Assembly: GCA_003641675.1 (NCBI GenBank)
Contig: QNBI01000135.1
Span: 1 to 6,250, forward strand
Length of the DNA: 6,250 nucleotides
Direction of reading: 5' to 3'
Origin: Spirochaetota bacterium
GTDB taxonomy: Bacteria > Spirochaetota > Spirochaetia > SZUA-6
Translations under genes and position numbers: made by a program
The notes under the pieces: model-generated
The model's input: only the letters and a program-made list of their open reading frames with translations
Databases searched by the model: none
Told to the model about the DNA's origin: nothing
Part shown: positions 1 to 5,767 of the stretch, piece by piece
Numbering within the stretch: position 1 is the first letter of the stretch
How the letters are laid out: the number at the start of each line of letters is the position of its first letter

Positions 1-8
1 TAAACTTA

Positions 9-14
9 GAGGAG
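9..14 (+). promoter_or_regulatory. Shine-Dalgarno site for the first gene
   Basis: GAGGAG lies 6 nt upstream of a TTG codon. It is a strong ribosome binding site at ideal spacing and is the reason for accepting the TTG start at 21, since no ATG or GTG lies close by in this frame. A TAA occupies positions 1-3 and could be the stop of an upstream gene in the same transcript, but the window does not show that gene. Confidence 0.75.
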
Positions 15-20
15 AATATC

Positions 21-725
21 TTGTTAGACAATCTATTCCAGCACAGAGAGGTTATTAACCAGCCGATTTTCTACCTCTTTATAGCCTCTACTCTAATTAT
101 AACTTTAGGCTACTCATGGGGTGCAAGGAGAAATAAAAGAATATATCTCTCTGCATTTCATGCGCTGGTAAATTTAATTAAACCAAAGGACCAGCAGTTT
201 ACAAATATTGGGGGTTCGACTGGGTATCATGCAAATTTAATACCCAAAAAAAATGATATTTTCAGGCGTGTTGATGCTACCATTACCCTATTGCCCAGGC
301 AGTCATGGCTGTACCTTCCCTTCTCTTTAATTATTCAGCGTTTTGACAGGTTGTTTCTCACTTTTTTCCTGCTTCATCCTAAAAAGACAAAACTTATTTT
401 GAGAGAAGGCCACCTCATTGAACGAAGGTATTCCAATTTCAGAAGCCCCAAAATTAAAAATGCGGATACGCTTAGCCATGAGTCTTTTAACTGGGACGGC
501 AGAGACTATATTCTCTACTATGAGGATGAAACCGTTAAAAACAGGCTTATCTCATTGGCAAAAATAATGAGGACACCCGGCACGGTTAAGCACATAGCAG
601 TAGTACCGGAAGAAGAACGCATATTTGTCTTTTTGGTTCCTAAACTGGGAAAGGTAGAAGAAAACCTAAAACCTGTATTAAGCTGGATTAAAAACAAACA
701 ATTCGCTGTAGAAGAGAGAGTATAA
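21..725 (+). CDS. Unrecognised membrane-anchored protein
   Basis: I do not recognise a named family for this 234-residue protein. One clear transmembrane helix lies at about residues 15-34 and is followed by a basic stretch (ARRNKR, 35-40), so the bulk of the protein should lie in the cytoplasm by the positive-inside rule. Residues 57-95 contain a polar segment with several glycines (NIGGSTGYH, 62-70), then TLLPRQSW (89-96). Residues 96-120 form a second hydrophobic or amphipathic stretch rich in Phe and Leu that may lie along or cross the membrane. The C-terminal part (about 120-234) looks like a soluble alpha/beta domain. The start is TTG with a strong SD. A gap of 93 bp separates it from the SDR-like gene on the same strand, and that gene appears to have its own promoter, so shared function is uncertain. 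The reading frame is intact, so this looks like a real gene of unknown role. Confidence 0.85.
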   Translation: MLDNLFQHREVINQPIFYLFIASTLIITLGYSWGARRNKRIYLSAFHALVNLIKPKDQQFTNIGGSTGYHANLIPKKNDIFRRVDATITLLPRQSWLYLPFSLIIQRFDRLFLTFFLLHPKKTKLILREGHLIERRYSNFRSPKIKNADTLSHESFNWDGRDYILYYEDETVKNRLISLAKIMRTPGTVKHIAVVPEEERIFVFLVPKLGKVEENLKPVLSWIKNKQFAVEERV

Positions 726-746
726 ATTACATGCAAGAATGTGGCA

Positions 747-782
747 GATTCAATAGCGAACTCAATAGCGGATTCAAAAACT
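747..782 (+). repeat. 12-bp tandem direct repeat upstream of SDR-like gene
   Basis: Three consecutive 12-mers read GATTCAATAGCG, AACTCAATAGCG and GATTCAAAAACT. The core CAATAGCG is identical in units 1 and 2 (751-758 and 763-770), and GATTCA is shared by units 1 and 3. The array fills most of the intergenic gap and ends where the candidate -35 box begins (782). Its position, about 35-70 bp upstream of the predicted transcript start, suits an activator site, but that role is inferred only from geometry. Confidence 0.55.
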
Positions 783-810
783 TGACCACCAGCTCCAATA
801 AAGCTAATAT
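782..810 (+). promoter_or_regulatory. Sigma70-like promoter for SDR-like gene
   Basis: TTGACC (782-787, five of six matches to TTGACA) is separated by 17 bp from TAATAT (805-810, four of six matches to TATAAT, keeping the key second A and final T). The -10 box ends 8 nt before the ATG at 819, so transcription should begin at about 816-818. That would give a leader of 0-3 nt and would explain why the gene lacks a properly spaced SD. Confidence 0.5.
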
Positions 811-818
811 ACAAAGGC

Positions 819-1478
819 ATGGGAAAAGTAATCCTAGTTACAGATACAGATACTCCTGTAGGTTATGAACTTGCTAAAAGGTATACCCAATCCGGCATTA
901 GCTTAATTGCCGCAGCCGATTCCGAAACCGTTATTGAATCCTTTTCAAGTTTAAGCAAAGAAACATACCTTCAGGTAAAGTGGTCCAGGAAATCTCCTAT
1001 ATCTGCCCGGAATGTTATTCTTTCCGGGTTAAATCATTTTAAACATATAGATGAAGCTATTATTATACAGTCTTTTCAGGGACAGGATATAAAGAATAAT
1101 AACGGCAATTTCGGAAATACACAATTCTCAGAGATAGACTCTATTATTGATGCTGAAGTTAAAGGAAACCTCTTTCTTATAAAAGAATTAATTCATAATC
1201 TGCCGGAGCTCCCTTTAACAGTTATTCAGTACTGTGAAAGCGGTATTTCCGATATTTCGCCTCTTGAAACACTTGTAATAAACGGATTTGAAAATTTCAT
1301 AAAATCCCTGGCAGGACATAATAGAGAAACCGTCATTAACGGATTTTTTGCAGCCGAAGTTCCTGCAACAGAATATGCAGATTATATTATTAAAACAATT
1401 AAGGATAAAATTGATAAATCAAGAGGCCGTATTTTTAGATACTCCTTAAGACAGGGAATTTTCATTAGAAAACATTAA
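819..1478 (+). CDS. Degenerate SDR-like Rossmann protein, probably non-catalytic
   Basis: This 219-residue protein has the layout of a short-chain dehydrogenase/reductase. It shows a first beta strand and cofactor loop (VILVTDTDTPVG, residues 4-15), a helix with VKGNLFLIKEL (114-124) matching the SDR helix after the central strand, and INGFENFIKSLA (154-165) matching the helix that normally follows the catalytic YxxxK. Key positions are changed. The TGxxxGxG loop reads T-D-T-D-T-P-V-G, losing two glycines. The NNAG region reads IIIQSF. Aligning on the GF pair, the catalytic Tyr and Lys positions fall on Ser147 and Thr151. NAD(P) chemistry is therefore doubtful, and a structural, binding or regulatory role is more likely. 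The ATG is the only possible start after the in-frame stop at 783-785. AAAGG sits just 1 nt before it, too close to act as an SD. Its stop lies 20 bp from the convergent RACo stop. Confidence 0.82.
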   Translation: MGKVILVTDTDTPVGYELAKRYTQSGISLIAAADSETVIESFSSLSKETYLQVKWSRKSPISARNVILSGLNHFKHIDEAIIIQSFQGQDIKNNNGNFGNTQFSEIDSIIDAEVKGNLFLIKELIHNLPELPLTVIQYCESGISDISPLETLVINGFENFIKSLAGHNRETVINGFFAAEVPATEYADYIIKTIKDKIDKSRGRIFRYSLRQGIFIRKH

Positions 1479-1498
1479 AAAGCGGATTAGGCTTCGGT
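1479..1498 (-). terminator. Weak possible terminator between convergent genes
   Basis: The 20-bp gap between the two stop codons can form a small hairpin on the minus strand (AAGC, 7-nt loop, GCTT, plus a G-T pair) followed by five T residues. The stem is short, so this is only a candidate end for the RACo transcript. On the plus strand the same stem lacks a good T run. No stronger terminator is visible nearby. Confidence 0.2.
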
Positions 1499-3292
1499 TT
1501 AAAAAAACATGGATTCCGCAAAACGCATCTGGAACTCTGGTTTTCCTGCAAGTTCTAAAAACTTGACGCGGCCCGCAACCGCCGATGCCCTTTCACGTGC
1601 CGTTTTAGAAACCAAAACAACAGAAGCGCCCCGAAGAGCAGCATTACCCACCGTATCTACTATTGTTTTATCCACAGGGGGTATTAAGCCAATCCGAATT
1701 GCAGAATCAACCTCTATACCTGCACCGAAATTACCCGCAAGTCTTATTAAATCCAGTTTTTCAATGGGTATACCTGCTTCGGCTAAAAGACTATCAACAC
1801 CTGTCCTTATTGCACCCTTAGCCAGTTGTAACTCCCTTATATCTCTCTGTGTAATATAGACTGTCCTATCCTCTGTAACGGCAAACGCCGGCTTATCATC
1901 TACATTGAAAATCCTTTTTTTCAGTTCTACATCTGCCACTTCTTCCGGTTTTAGAAGCCTGCCCGTATTATCGATAATTCCACTGTTCAAAAGGCCGGCA
2001 ATGGCGGATATTAAGCCTGTTCCGCAAATACCAATCGGCGGCTTATCCCCAATAGTCTCGTAGGAGGCCGTATTTATGGAAACAGAGTACACAGCACCTT
2101 CCAGAGCCCTCATTCCGCAAGCAATCTGCGCACCCTCGAAGGCAGGGCCGGCAGCGGTAGAGGTTGCTGTAAGTTTGCCGTGGTCGGAGAGAACAATTTC
2201 TCCATTCGTGCCGACATCAATAGACAGAGATGTCTTTTTCTCATTATCAATACCTAAAGCTACAATCATTCCCACAGTGTCTGCACCTACAAATGCAGAA
2301 ATAACAGGCAGTGTCTCCACCCATCCCTGTTTTTGAAAATTCCACCCGAAATAAGCGGGAGGTACTCTTAAACTTTCAGAAATTACCGGTATATACGGTG
2401 CAAGGGTAAGCTGGTACGGATCTAAGTTTAACAGGATATGAAGCATTATAGGATTTCCCACTACTACTGTCCTGTAAATTCTCGCCGGCTTAATACCGGT
2501 CTCTTCAAGAATGCTTAAAGCTCCTTCGTTAATTGTATCAAGAGCAGCCTTCCGCACCGCTTCTCTGTCGGTTTTAAACTGCTGAGCCCTTGAAATAACA
2601 TCCGCACCGAATGAGGCCTGTCTGTTTAAGAGTATTTTTCGTGCTATTCTCCCTCCGGTTTCAAGATGATGCAGAGAAATATCCACAGTAGTAGTTCCAA
2701 GATCAATGGCAAAACCATAGAGTGGGTCAGAATCCCTCCCGATTATACCTATAAATTCCTTATCCTCCAGCACAACATCTATATTCCAGTTATTTAATCT
2801 TAAAGATTTAGACATATCCTCTAGCGACGGAATTTCCGGCTTACCCGCATGTATATCTTTTTTTAAAAGAGCATCCCTTACCCTTGCCCAGTCGGAACGC
2901 TGGTCATTCAAAGTGGGTTCGGGCAGGGTTAATGGAATTTTTTCTATTAGAGCTTCACCGGGAAGCAGAGGTTCTGCTTTGGTTTCTGCGGTGCCTTCCC
3001 ATGTTATCTTTGCCTTTCGGGATTTGGGAATTGTTATTGTACAGTCACTCTCTATTTTAGTCTGGCACGCCAGACGTATACCCTGTTTAATTTCCGCTTC
3101 GGGCAGCCTTTTCCTTCCCTCCTTGCCCGATTCCGGAGCAGGGACTATTTTGACTTTGCACTGCATACAGAGCCCCCGGCCGCCGCAGGGAAAATCAATT
3201 AGGATTCCTTCCTTAATCAGGAATTTCCTTAAAGGAGTGTTTTCCTCCACATGAAACATTAGATTTCCGGGTTCAATAATTACTCTGTACAT
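1499..3292 (-). CDS. RACo-type reductive activator of corrinoid protein (2Fe-2S ferredoxin plus ASKHA ATPase)
   Basis: This 597-residue protein matches the RACo/RamA-like architecture over its full length. Residues 1-95 form a plant-type [2Fe-2S] ferredoxin domain with ligands Cys36, Cys42, Cys45 (CX5CX2C) and Cys76. A linker domain follows to about 190. The rest is an acetate/sugar kinase-Hsp70-actin fold: phosphate-1 loop DLGTTT (197-202), phosphate-2 loop DVGTNGEIVL (359-368), AAGPAFEGAQIACGM (380-394), the adenosine-type motif GICGTGLI (421-428), and a C-terminal LAGNFGAGIE segment. Such proteins use ATP to drive reduction of inactive cob(II)alamin to cob(I)alamin on corrinoid methyl carriers, in the Wood-Ljungdahl pathway or in O-/N-demethylase systems, in the cytoplasm. 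No methyltransferase or corrinoid protein gene is in the window, so its partner is unknown. All motifs are intact. The ATG at 3290-3292 has no visible SD, but a promoter lies directly upstream. Confidence 0.95.
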   Translation of the reverse strand: MYRVIIEPGNLMFHVEENTPLRKFLIKEGILIDFPCGGRGLCMQCKVKIVPAPESGKEGRKRLPEAEIKQGIRLACQTKIESDCTITIPKSRKAKITWEGTAETKAEPLLPGEALIEKIPLTLPEPTLNDQRSDWARVRDALLKKDIHAGKPEIPSLEDMSKSLRLNNWNIDVVLEDKEFIGIIGRDSDPLYGFAIDLGTTTVDISLHHLETGGRIARKILLNRQASFGADVISRAQQFKTDREAVRKAALDTINEGALSILEETGIKPARIYRTVVVGNPIMLHILLNLDPYQLTLAPYIPVISESLRVPPAYFGWNFQKQGWVETLPVISAFVGADTVGMIVALGIDNEKKTSLSIDVGTNGEIVLSDHGKLTATSTAAGPAFEGAQIACGMRALEGAVYSVSINTASYETIGDKPPIGICGTGLISAIAGLLNSGIIDNTGRLLKPEEVADVELKKRIFNVDDKPAFAVTEDRTVYITQRDIRELQLAKGAIRTGVDSLLAEAGIPIEKLDLIRLAGNFGAGIEVDSAIRIGLIPPVDKTIVDTVGNAALRGASVVLVSKTARERASAVAGRVKFLELAGKPEFQMRFAESMFF

Positions 3293-3301
3293 AGTTTAAC
3301 A

Positions 3302-3330
3302 ATAATAAGGCAAACTGTGATATTAGACAA
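3302..3330 (-). promoter_or_regulatory. Sigma70-like promoter for RACo gene
   Basis: Read on the minus strand, TTGTCT (3325-3330, four of six matches) is followed after 17 bp by TATTAT (3302-3307, five of six). The -10 box ends 9 nt before the ATG, so the predicted transcript start leaves a leader of only about 2-3 nt. The -35 box touches the MATE stop codon. RACo may therefore be transcribed independently of the MATE gene. Confidence 0.42.
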
Positions 3331-4666
3331 TAAGCTTTTTTGTTACATGCCCAACCCAGATAAGCCCTGCTATGGCAGTTAGAAAATTCCCCATGACCAT
3401 TCCTATCCAAATTCCGTTTAAACCAAGGAAGTAAGACATTAAAAGGGCAAGCGGTATTGTGAGAAAAAGCATCTGCGAAAGGTTTAAGATGAGCGATTTA
3501 AAACCCATTCCAAGCCCCTGAAAGACATTTACCTGAACCATCCTTAAAGCAATAAATGGAAACCCAATGCTGAAAATCACAAGTAAATCTTTTCCTACTC
3601 TTAAAACCTCCGGATTATTGGAAAAAATTGTTATAAAGGTTCTGCTCCCGGCAATAAACAAACCGGTAAAAATGAGCATTATAGCTGCCGCCGCCAAAGA
3701 TGCCTGTTTAAATATCTGCCTGACACGCTCATAGTTTTTGGCACCGTAATTCTGTCCGGTCATGGTTAGTACACTAATTGCTATTCCTAAAATAGGCAAA
3801 AAAGCGACCTGCTGGTAGGTAAATCCCATGGTAAATGCAGCCTTGACAAAATCACCGTAGGGCCTAAGCAGAATAAATAGAAGACTTAAACCGAGAGACT
3901 GTACAAGCTGTGAAATCATAGAAGGCCCGCCTACTTTGAATATACCCTTTATAAATTGCCCGTTGTACTTAAACACCTTAAGGTTAAATTTAATTATATT
4001 TTTATCTCCGAAGAGGGAAAGCGCCAGTAATACAGCGCTTACAGCCCGCGCAATAACGGTTGCAAGAGCAGCTCCTTCTATACCCATCCTGGGAAAAGGA
4101 CCGAGGCCGAATATCAAAAGAGGATCAAGGATTATATTGGTTAGTGTTCCGATAACCATAACCTGCATCGGCTTTACCATGTTTCCTTCTCCCCGAAGAA
4201 TTCCATTACCTATCATAGTAAAAAATGCAAAGAAAGATCCGAAGAGAATTACATTTATATACTTAAGAATAAAGGGGAGCATATTATCCGACGCACCAAG
4301 CAGTACAAACAATGGGCGCGATAAAAGAGGACCGCCTATCGTAAAGACTGCAGCGGTTACTAAAACAATTAAAAGTGAGTGCTCCGCGGCATTGTTTGCA
4401 TCCTTGTACCTCTTTGCCCCTATGAATCTGGAAATCAGGGAGCTGCTCCCTGCACCGACACCTGCAGCTATTGCAATTATTATACTCTGTACGGTAAAGG
4501 ACATACCAATAGCGCCGAACTGGAGTTCGCCTAAGCGGGATATAAAGAGTCGGTCAATAAAGTTAAAGGCAGTCTGGAATGTGAACGCTATTATTGTAGG
4601 GACAGCAAGACGAAACAAGGTCTTTAATATGGGACCGTTTAAAATTTCCTGCGGCGATGCTTTCAT
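3323..4666 (-). CDS. MATE-family multidrug/Na+ (or H+) antiporter
   Basis: From the chosen start this is a 447-residue polytopic inner-membrane protein with about 12 hydrophobic helices, the usual size for MATE exporters. These swap Na+ or H+ for cationic drugs or metabolites. Family signatures are the opening NGPILKTLFRLAVPTIIAF, then FNFIDRLFISRLG, then a Gly/Ser-rich helix (GVGAGSSSLISRFIGAKR). The second half repeats the pattern with AISVLTMTGQNYGAKNYERVR. Start choice: the open frame extends to a TTG at 4756 with no SD. An ATG at 4702 has its purine run too far away. The ATG at 4666 follows AGGAAAGGA with AGGA 5 nt upstream, and the protein then begins just before the conserved MATE N-terminus. 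I prefer 4666, with 4702 possible. RACo follows 30 bp downstream on the same strand, so read-through is plausible. The substrate cannot be told from sequence. Confidence 0.93.
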   Translation of the reverse strand: MKASPQEILNGPILKTLFRLAVPTIIAFTFQTAFNFIDRLFISRLGELQFGAIGMSFTVQSIIIAIAAGVGAGSSSLISRFIGAKRYKDANNAAEHSLLIVLVTAAVFTIGGPLLSRPLFVLLGASDNMLPFILKYINVILFGSFFAFFTMIGNGILRGEGNMVKPMQVMVIGTLTNIILDPLLIFGLGPFPRMGIEGAALATVIARAVSAVLLALSLFGDKNIIKFNLKVFKYNGQFIKGIFKVGGPSMISQLVQSLGLSLLFILLRPYGDFVKAAFTMGFTYQQVAFLPILGIAISVLTMTGQNYGAKNYERVRQIFKQASLAAAAIMLIFTGLFIAGSRTFITIFSNNPEVLRVGKDLLVIFSIGFPFIALRMVQVNVFQGLGMGFKSLILNLSQMLFLTIPLALLMSYFLGLNGIWIGMVMGNFLTAIAGLIWVGHVTKKLIV

Positions 4667-4758
4667 TCCTTTCCTGTTTTTCGTTGCTACTCTTTTTTCC
4701 ATTATTTCTTTTTTCTTTTCCTTTCCGTCCTGTAAATTCCTGCATGCTGTTAACAACT

Positions 4759-4787
4759 GTTATAAAATTGCAGGTTTACAATGTACT
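4759..4787 (-). promoter_or_regulatory. Possible promoter for MATE gene
   Basis: On the minus strand, AGTACA (4782-4787, three of six matches) and TATAAC (4759-4764, five of six) are 17 bp apart. Transcription would start near 4752, after the upstream TTG and before the ATGs at 4702 and 4666. This supports an internal ATG as the true start and gives a normal leader with an SD. The -35 box is weak. Confidence 0.3.
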
Positions 4788-4811
4788 AAATTTAATCGAT
4801 AATTTAAAAGA

Positions 4812-4821
4812 TAAGATCTTA
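4812..4821. promoter_or_regulatory. 10-bp palindrome, candidate operator
   Basis: TAAGATCTTA is a perfect palindrome, and an overlapping inverted repeat, AAGAT-AAG-ATCTT, spans 4808-4820. It ends 4 bp before the extended -10 element of galU and lies in the shared divergent region, where a bound repressor would block RNA polymerase. No regulator is identified, and in AT-rich DNA a 10-bp palindrome can arise by chance. Confidence 0.3.
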
Positions 4822-4825
4822 AAAT

Positions 4826-4834
4826 TGATATAAT
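4826..4834 (+). promoter_or_regulatory. Extended -10 promoter for galU
   Basis: TGATATAAT contains a consensus TATAAT (4829-4834) preceded by TG one base upstream, the extended -10 element. No good -35 box exists at 16-18 bp spacing, which extended -10 promoters tolerate. Predicted transcription starts near 4841, giving a galU leader of about 56 nt. Confidence 0.5.
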
Positions 4835-4855
4835 TTTTTGTTATATTTTACAGAT

Positions 4856-4881
4856 TCCCGTACAGGGACTAATACGTTAGT
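4856..4881 (+). promoter_or_regulatory. Two adjacent small hairpins in galU leader
   Basis: TCCC-GTACA-GGGA (4856-4868) and ACTAA-TACG-TTAGT (4868-4881) are perfect inverted repeats that abut and share one base. The second has a UACG loop of the stable UNCG tetraloop class, though closed by A-U rather than the usual C-G. It ends 3 nt before the SD AAGGAG (4885-4890), so folding could affect ribosome access. There is no match I recognise to a known riboswitch. Confidence 0.35.
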
Positions 4882-4884
4882 AAT

Positions 4885-4890
4885 AAGGAG
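4885..4890 (+). promoter_or_regulatory. Shine-Dalgarno site deciding galU GTG start
   Basis: AAGGAG sits 6 nt before the GTG at 4897. It supports that GTG as the start, and the protein then begins directly with the conserved strand MKGVILAAG. Confidence 0.8.
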
Positions 4891-4896
4891 CAGAGT

Positions 4897-5730
4897 GTGA
4901 AGGGAGTAATACTGGCAGCAGGGTACGGAACCCGTTTTTTACCTGTAACCAAAACCGTACCAAAAGAGATGCTTCCGTTAATAAACAAACCGTCGATAGA
5001 TTTTATTATAGAGGAATTTTTAAGCTCCGGCATTAGAGAAATTCTTGTAATAACATCCAGAAGGAAACAGTCGCTGGAAGATTACATAGACCGGGAAGTC
5101 GAACTTGAAAGCGTATTCTCCCGTGAAGGTGCGCATGGCAAACTGGAAAAAGTTCACCCCCCGGAAGCGCACTTCTACTTTGTAAGGCAGAAAGAGATGC
5201 AGGGCACAGGACAGGCACTTCTGCTTGCAAAGTCCTTTGTTAACAACGAACCCTTCGTTGTTGCATATCCGGACGATCTTCACTTCGGAGAAAAGCCGCT
5301 CTCGCTTCAGCTTATAGAAAAGTACAACGAAACAGGATGCTGCGTGCTGGCAACGCTGCACGATCCCCCGGATATCAACAGGTACGGTGTTATTTCGATG
5401 GCCGAGGACGGAATCCATGTCAGAAATATCGTTGAGAAACCGGAAAAGGGAAAAGAACCGAGTAAGGAAGCATCAATCGGAAGATTCTTGTATATTCCTG
5501 AAATTTTTAAATGGCTCGAGAAGGGGTTTAAAGAGCATAAAAAGGGCGAATACTATCACACCTATGCAGTACGTGAACTTGCCCGGCGGAATAAGGTTGT
5601 TTACAGCTGTGTTGACGGAATGCGGCTCGATACGGGAGAGCCTGGAGGCTACCTGGAAGCTGTTATAAGGTATGCTAAAACTATCCCTGAGTACAGAGAG
5701 GTTATAGAAAGAGCCCTTAGAGAAGATTAA
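4897..5730 (+). CDS. galU: UTP-glucose-1-phosphate uridylyltransferase family protein
   Basis: This 277-residue protein is a sugar-nucleotidyltransferase of the GalU type, which makes UDP-glucose and pyrophosphate from UTP and glucose 1-phosphate in the cytoplasm for envelope polysaccharides and glycolipids. The N-terminal nucleotide loop is AAGYGTRFLPVTKTVPKEML (7-26). Next come NKPSIDFIIEE (30-40), VRQKEMQGTGQALL (96-109), the metal-binding aspartates in AYPDDL (123-128), RYGVI (162-166), and VEKP (179-182), whose Lys contacts phosphate in characterised GalU enzymes. Two late motifs differ from the common GalU form. The usual GEIQLTDAI reads GEYYHTYAV (217-225), and the usual DCGDKLGYL reads DTGEPGGYL (245-253). 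The family is clear, but sugar specificity is less certain. The length is slightly short but complete. It starts with GTG behind a strong SD and is followed 37 bp later by a lipoprotein gene on the same strand. Confidence 0.9.
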   Translation: MKGVILAAGYGTRFLPVTKTVPKEMLPLINKPSIDFIIEEFLSSGIREILVITSRRKQSLEDYIDREVELESVFSREGAHGKLEKVHPPEAHFYFVRQKEMQGTGQALLLAKSFVNNEPFVVAYPDDLHFGEKPLSLQLIEKYNETGCCVLATLHDPPDINRYGVISMAEDGIHVRNIVEKPEKGKEPSKEASIGRFLYIPEIFKWLEKGFKEHKKGEYYHTYAVRELARRNKVVYSCVDGMRLDTGEPGGYLEAVIRYAKTIPEYREVIERALRED

Positions 5731-5732
5731 AT

Positions 5733-5761
5733 GTGAAATCTTTGTTAAAAGGGGTTATAAT
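5733..5761 (+). promoter_or_regulatory. Sigma70-like promoter for lipoprotein gene
   Basis: GTGAAA (5733-5738, four of six matches) and a perfect TATAAT (5756-5761) are 17 bp apart, right after the galU stop. The -10 box ends 6 nt before the ATG at 5768, so the expected start of transcription is at or beside the A of the ATG, giving a leaderless mRNA. AAAAGGGG (5747-5754) lies inside this promoter, 13 nt from the ATG. It could serve as a distant SD only on a transcript reading through from galU. Confidence 0.45.
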
Positions 5762-5767
5762 ATTAGT

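Noticed and set aside
518..820. 100-codon open frame on the minus strand across the end of the first gene
   Set aside because: It is antisense to a good gene and to the repeat-bearing promoter gap, and its product resembles no family I know. Its repetitive N-terminal segment is just the 12-bp repeat read backwards.
731..868. 45-codon open frame starting in the gap before the SDR-like gene
   Set aside because: There is no ribosome binding site, it overlaps the SDR-like gene in another frame, its start lies upstream of the predicted transcript start, and its composition is not protein-like.
1555..1565. AAAAACTTGAC shared with the gap at 776-786
   Set aside because: It is an 11-base match between an intergenic promoter region and the RACo coding sequence. 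With no flanking similarity, chance is the simplest explanation.
1509..3254. Three open frames of 86-116 codons on the plus strand opposite RACo
   Set aside because: They lie wholly within the well-supported RACo gene, carry no motifs, and are typical antisense shadows.
3936..4802. 288-codon open frame on the plus strand opposite the MATE gene
   Set aside because: It is the mirror of a clear MATE coding sequence. The translation has no recognisable motif and an odd Ile/Pro/Arg-rich composition.
4825..4853. TTGATA as a -35 box for galU
   Set aside because: At 17-bp spacing the -10 would be TTACAG, a poor match. The overlapping TGATATAAT extended -10 element explains the region better.
5020..5418. 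Minus-strand open frames of 132 and 65 codons inside galU
   Set aside because: Both are antisense to the conserved galU motifs, with no start signals or recognisable product.
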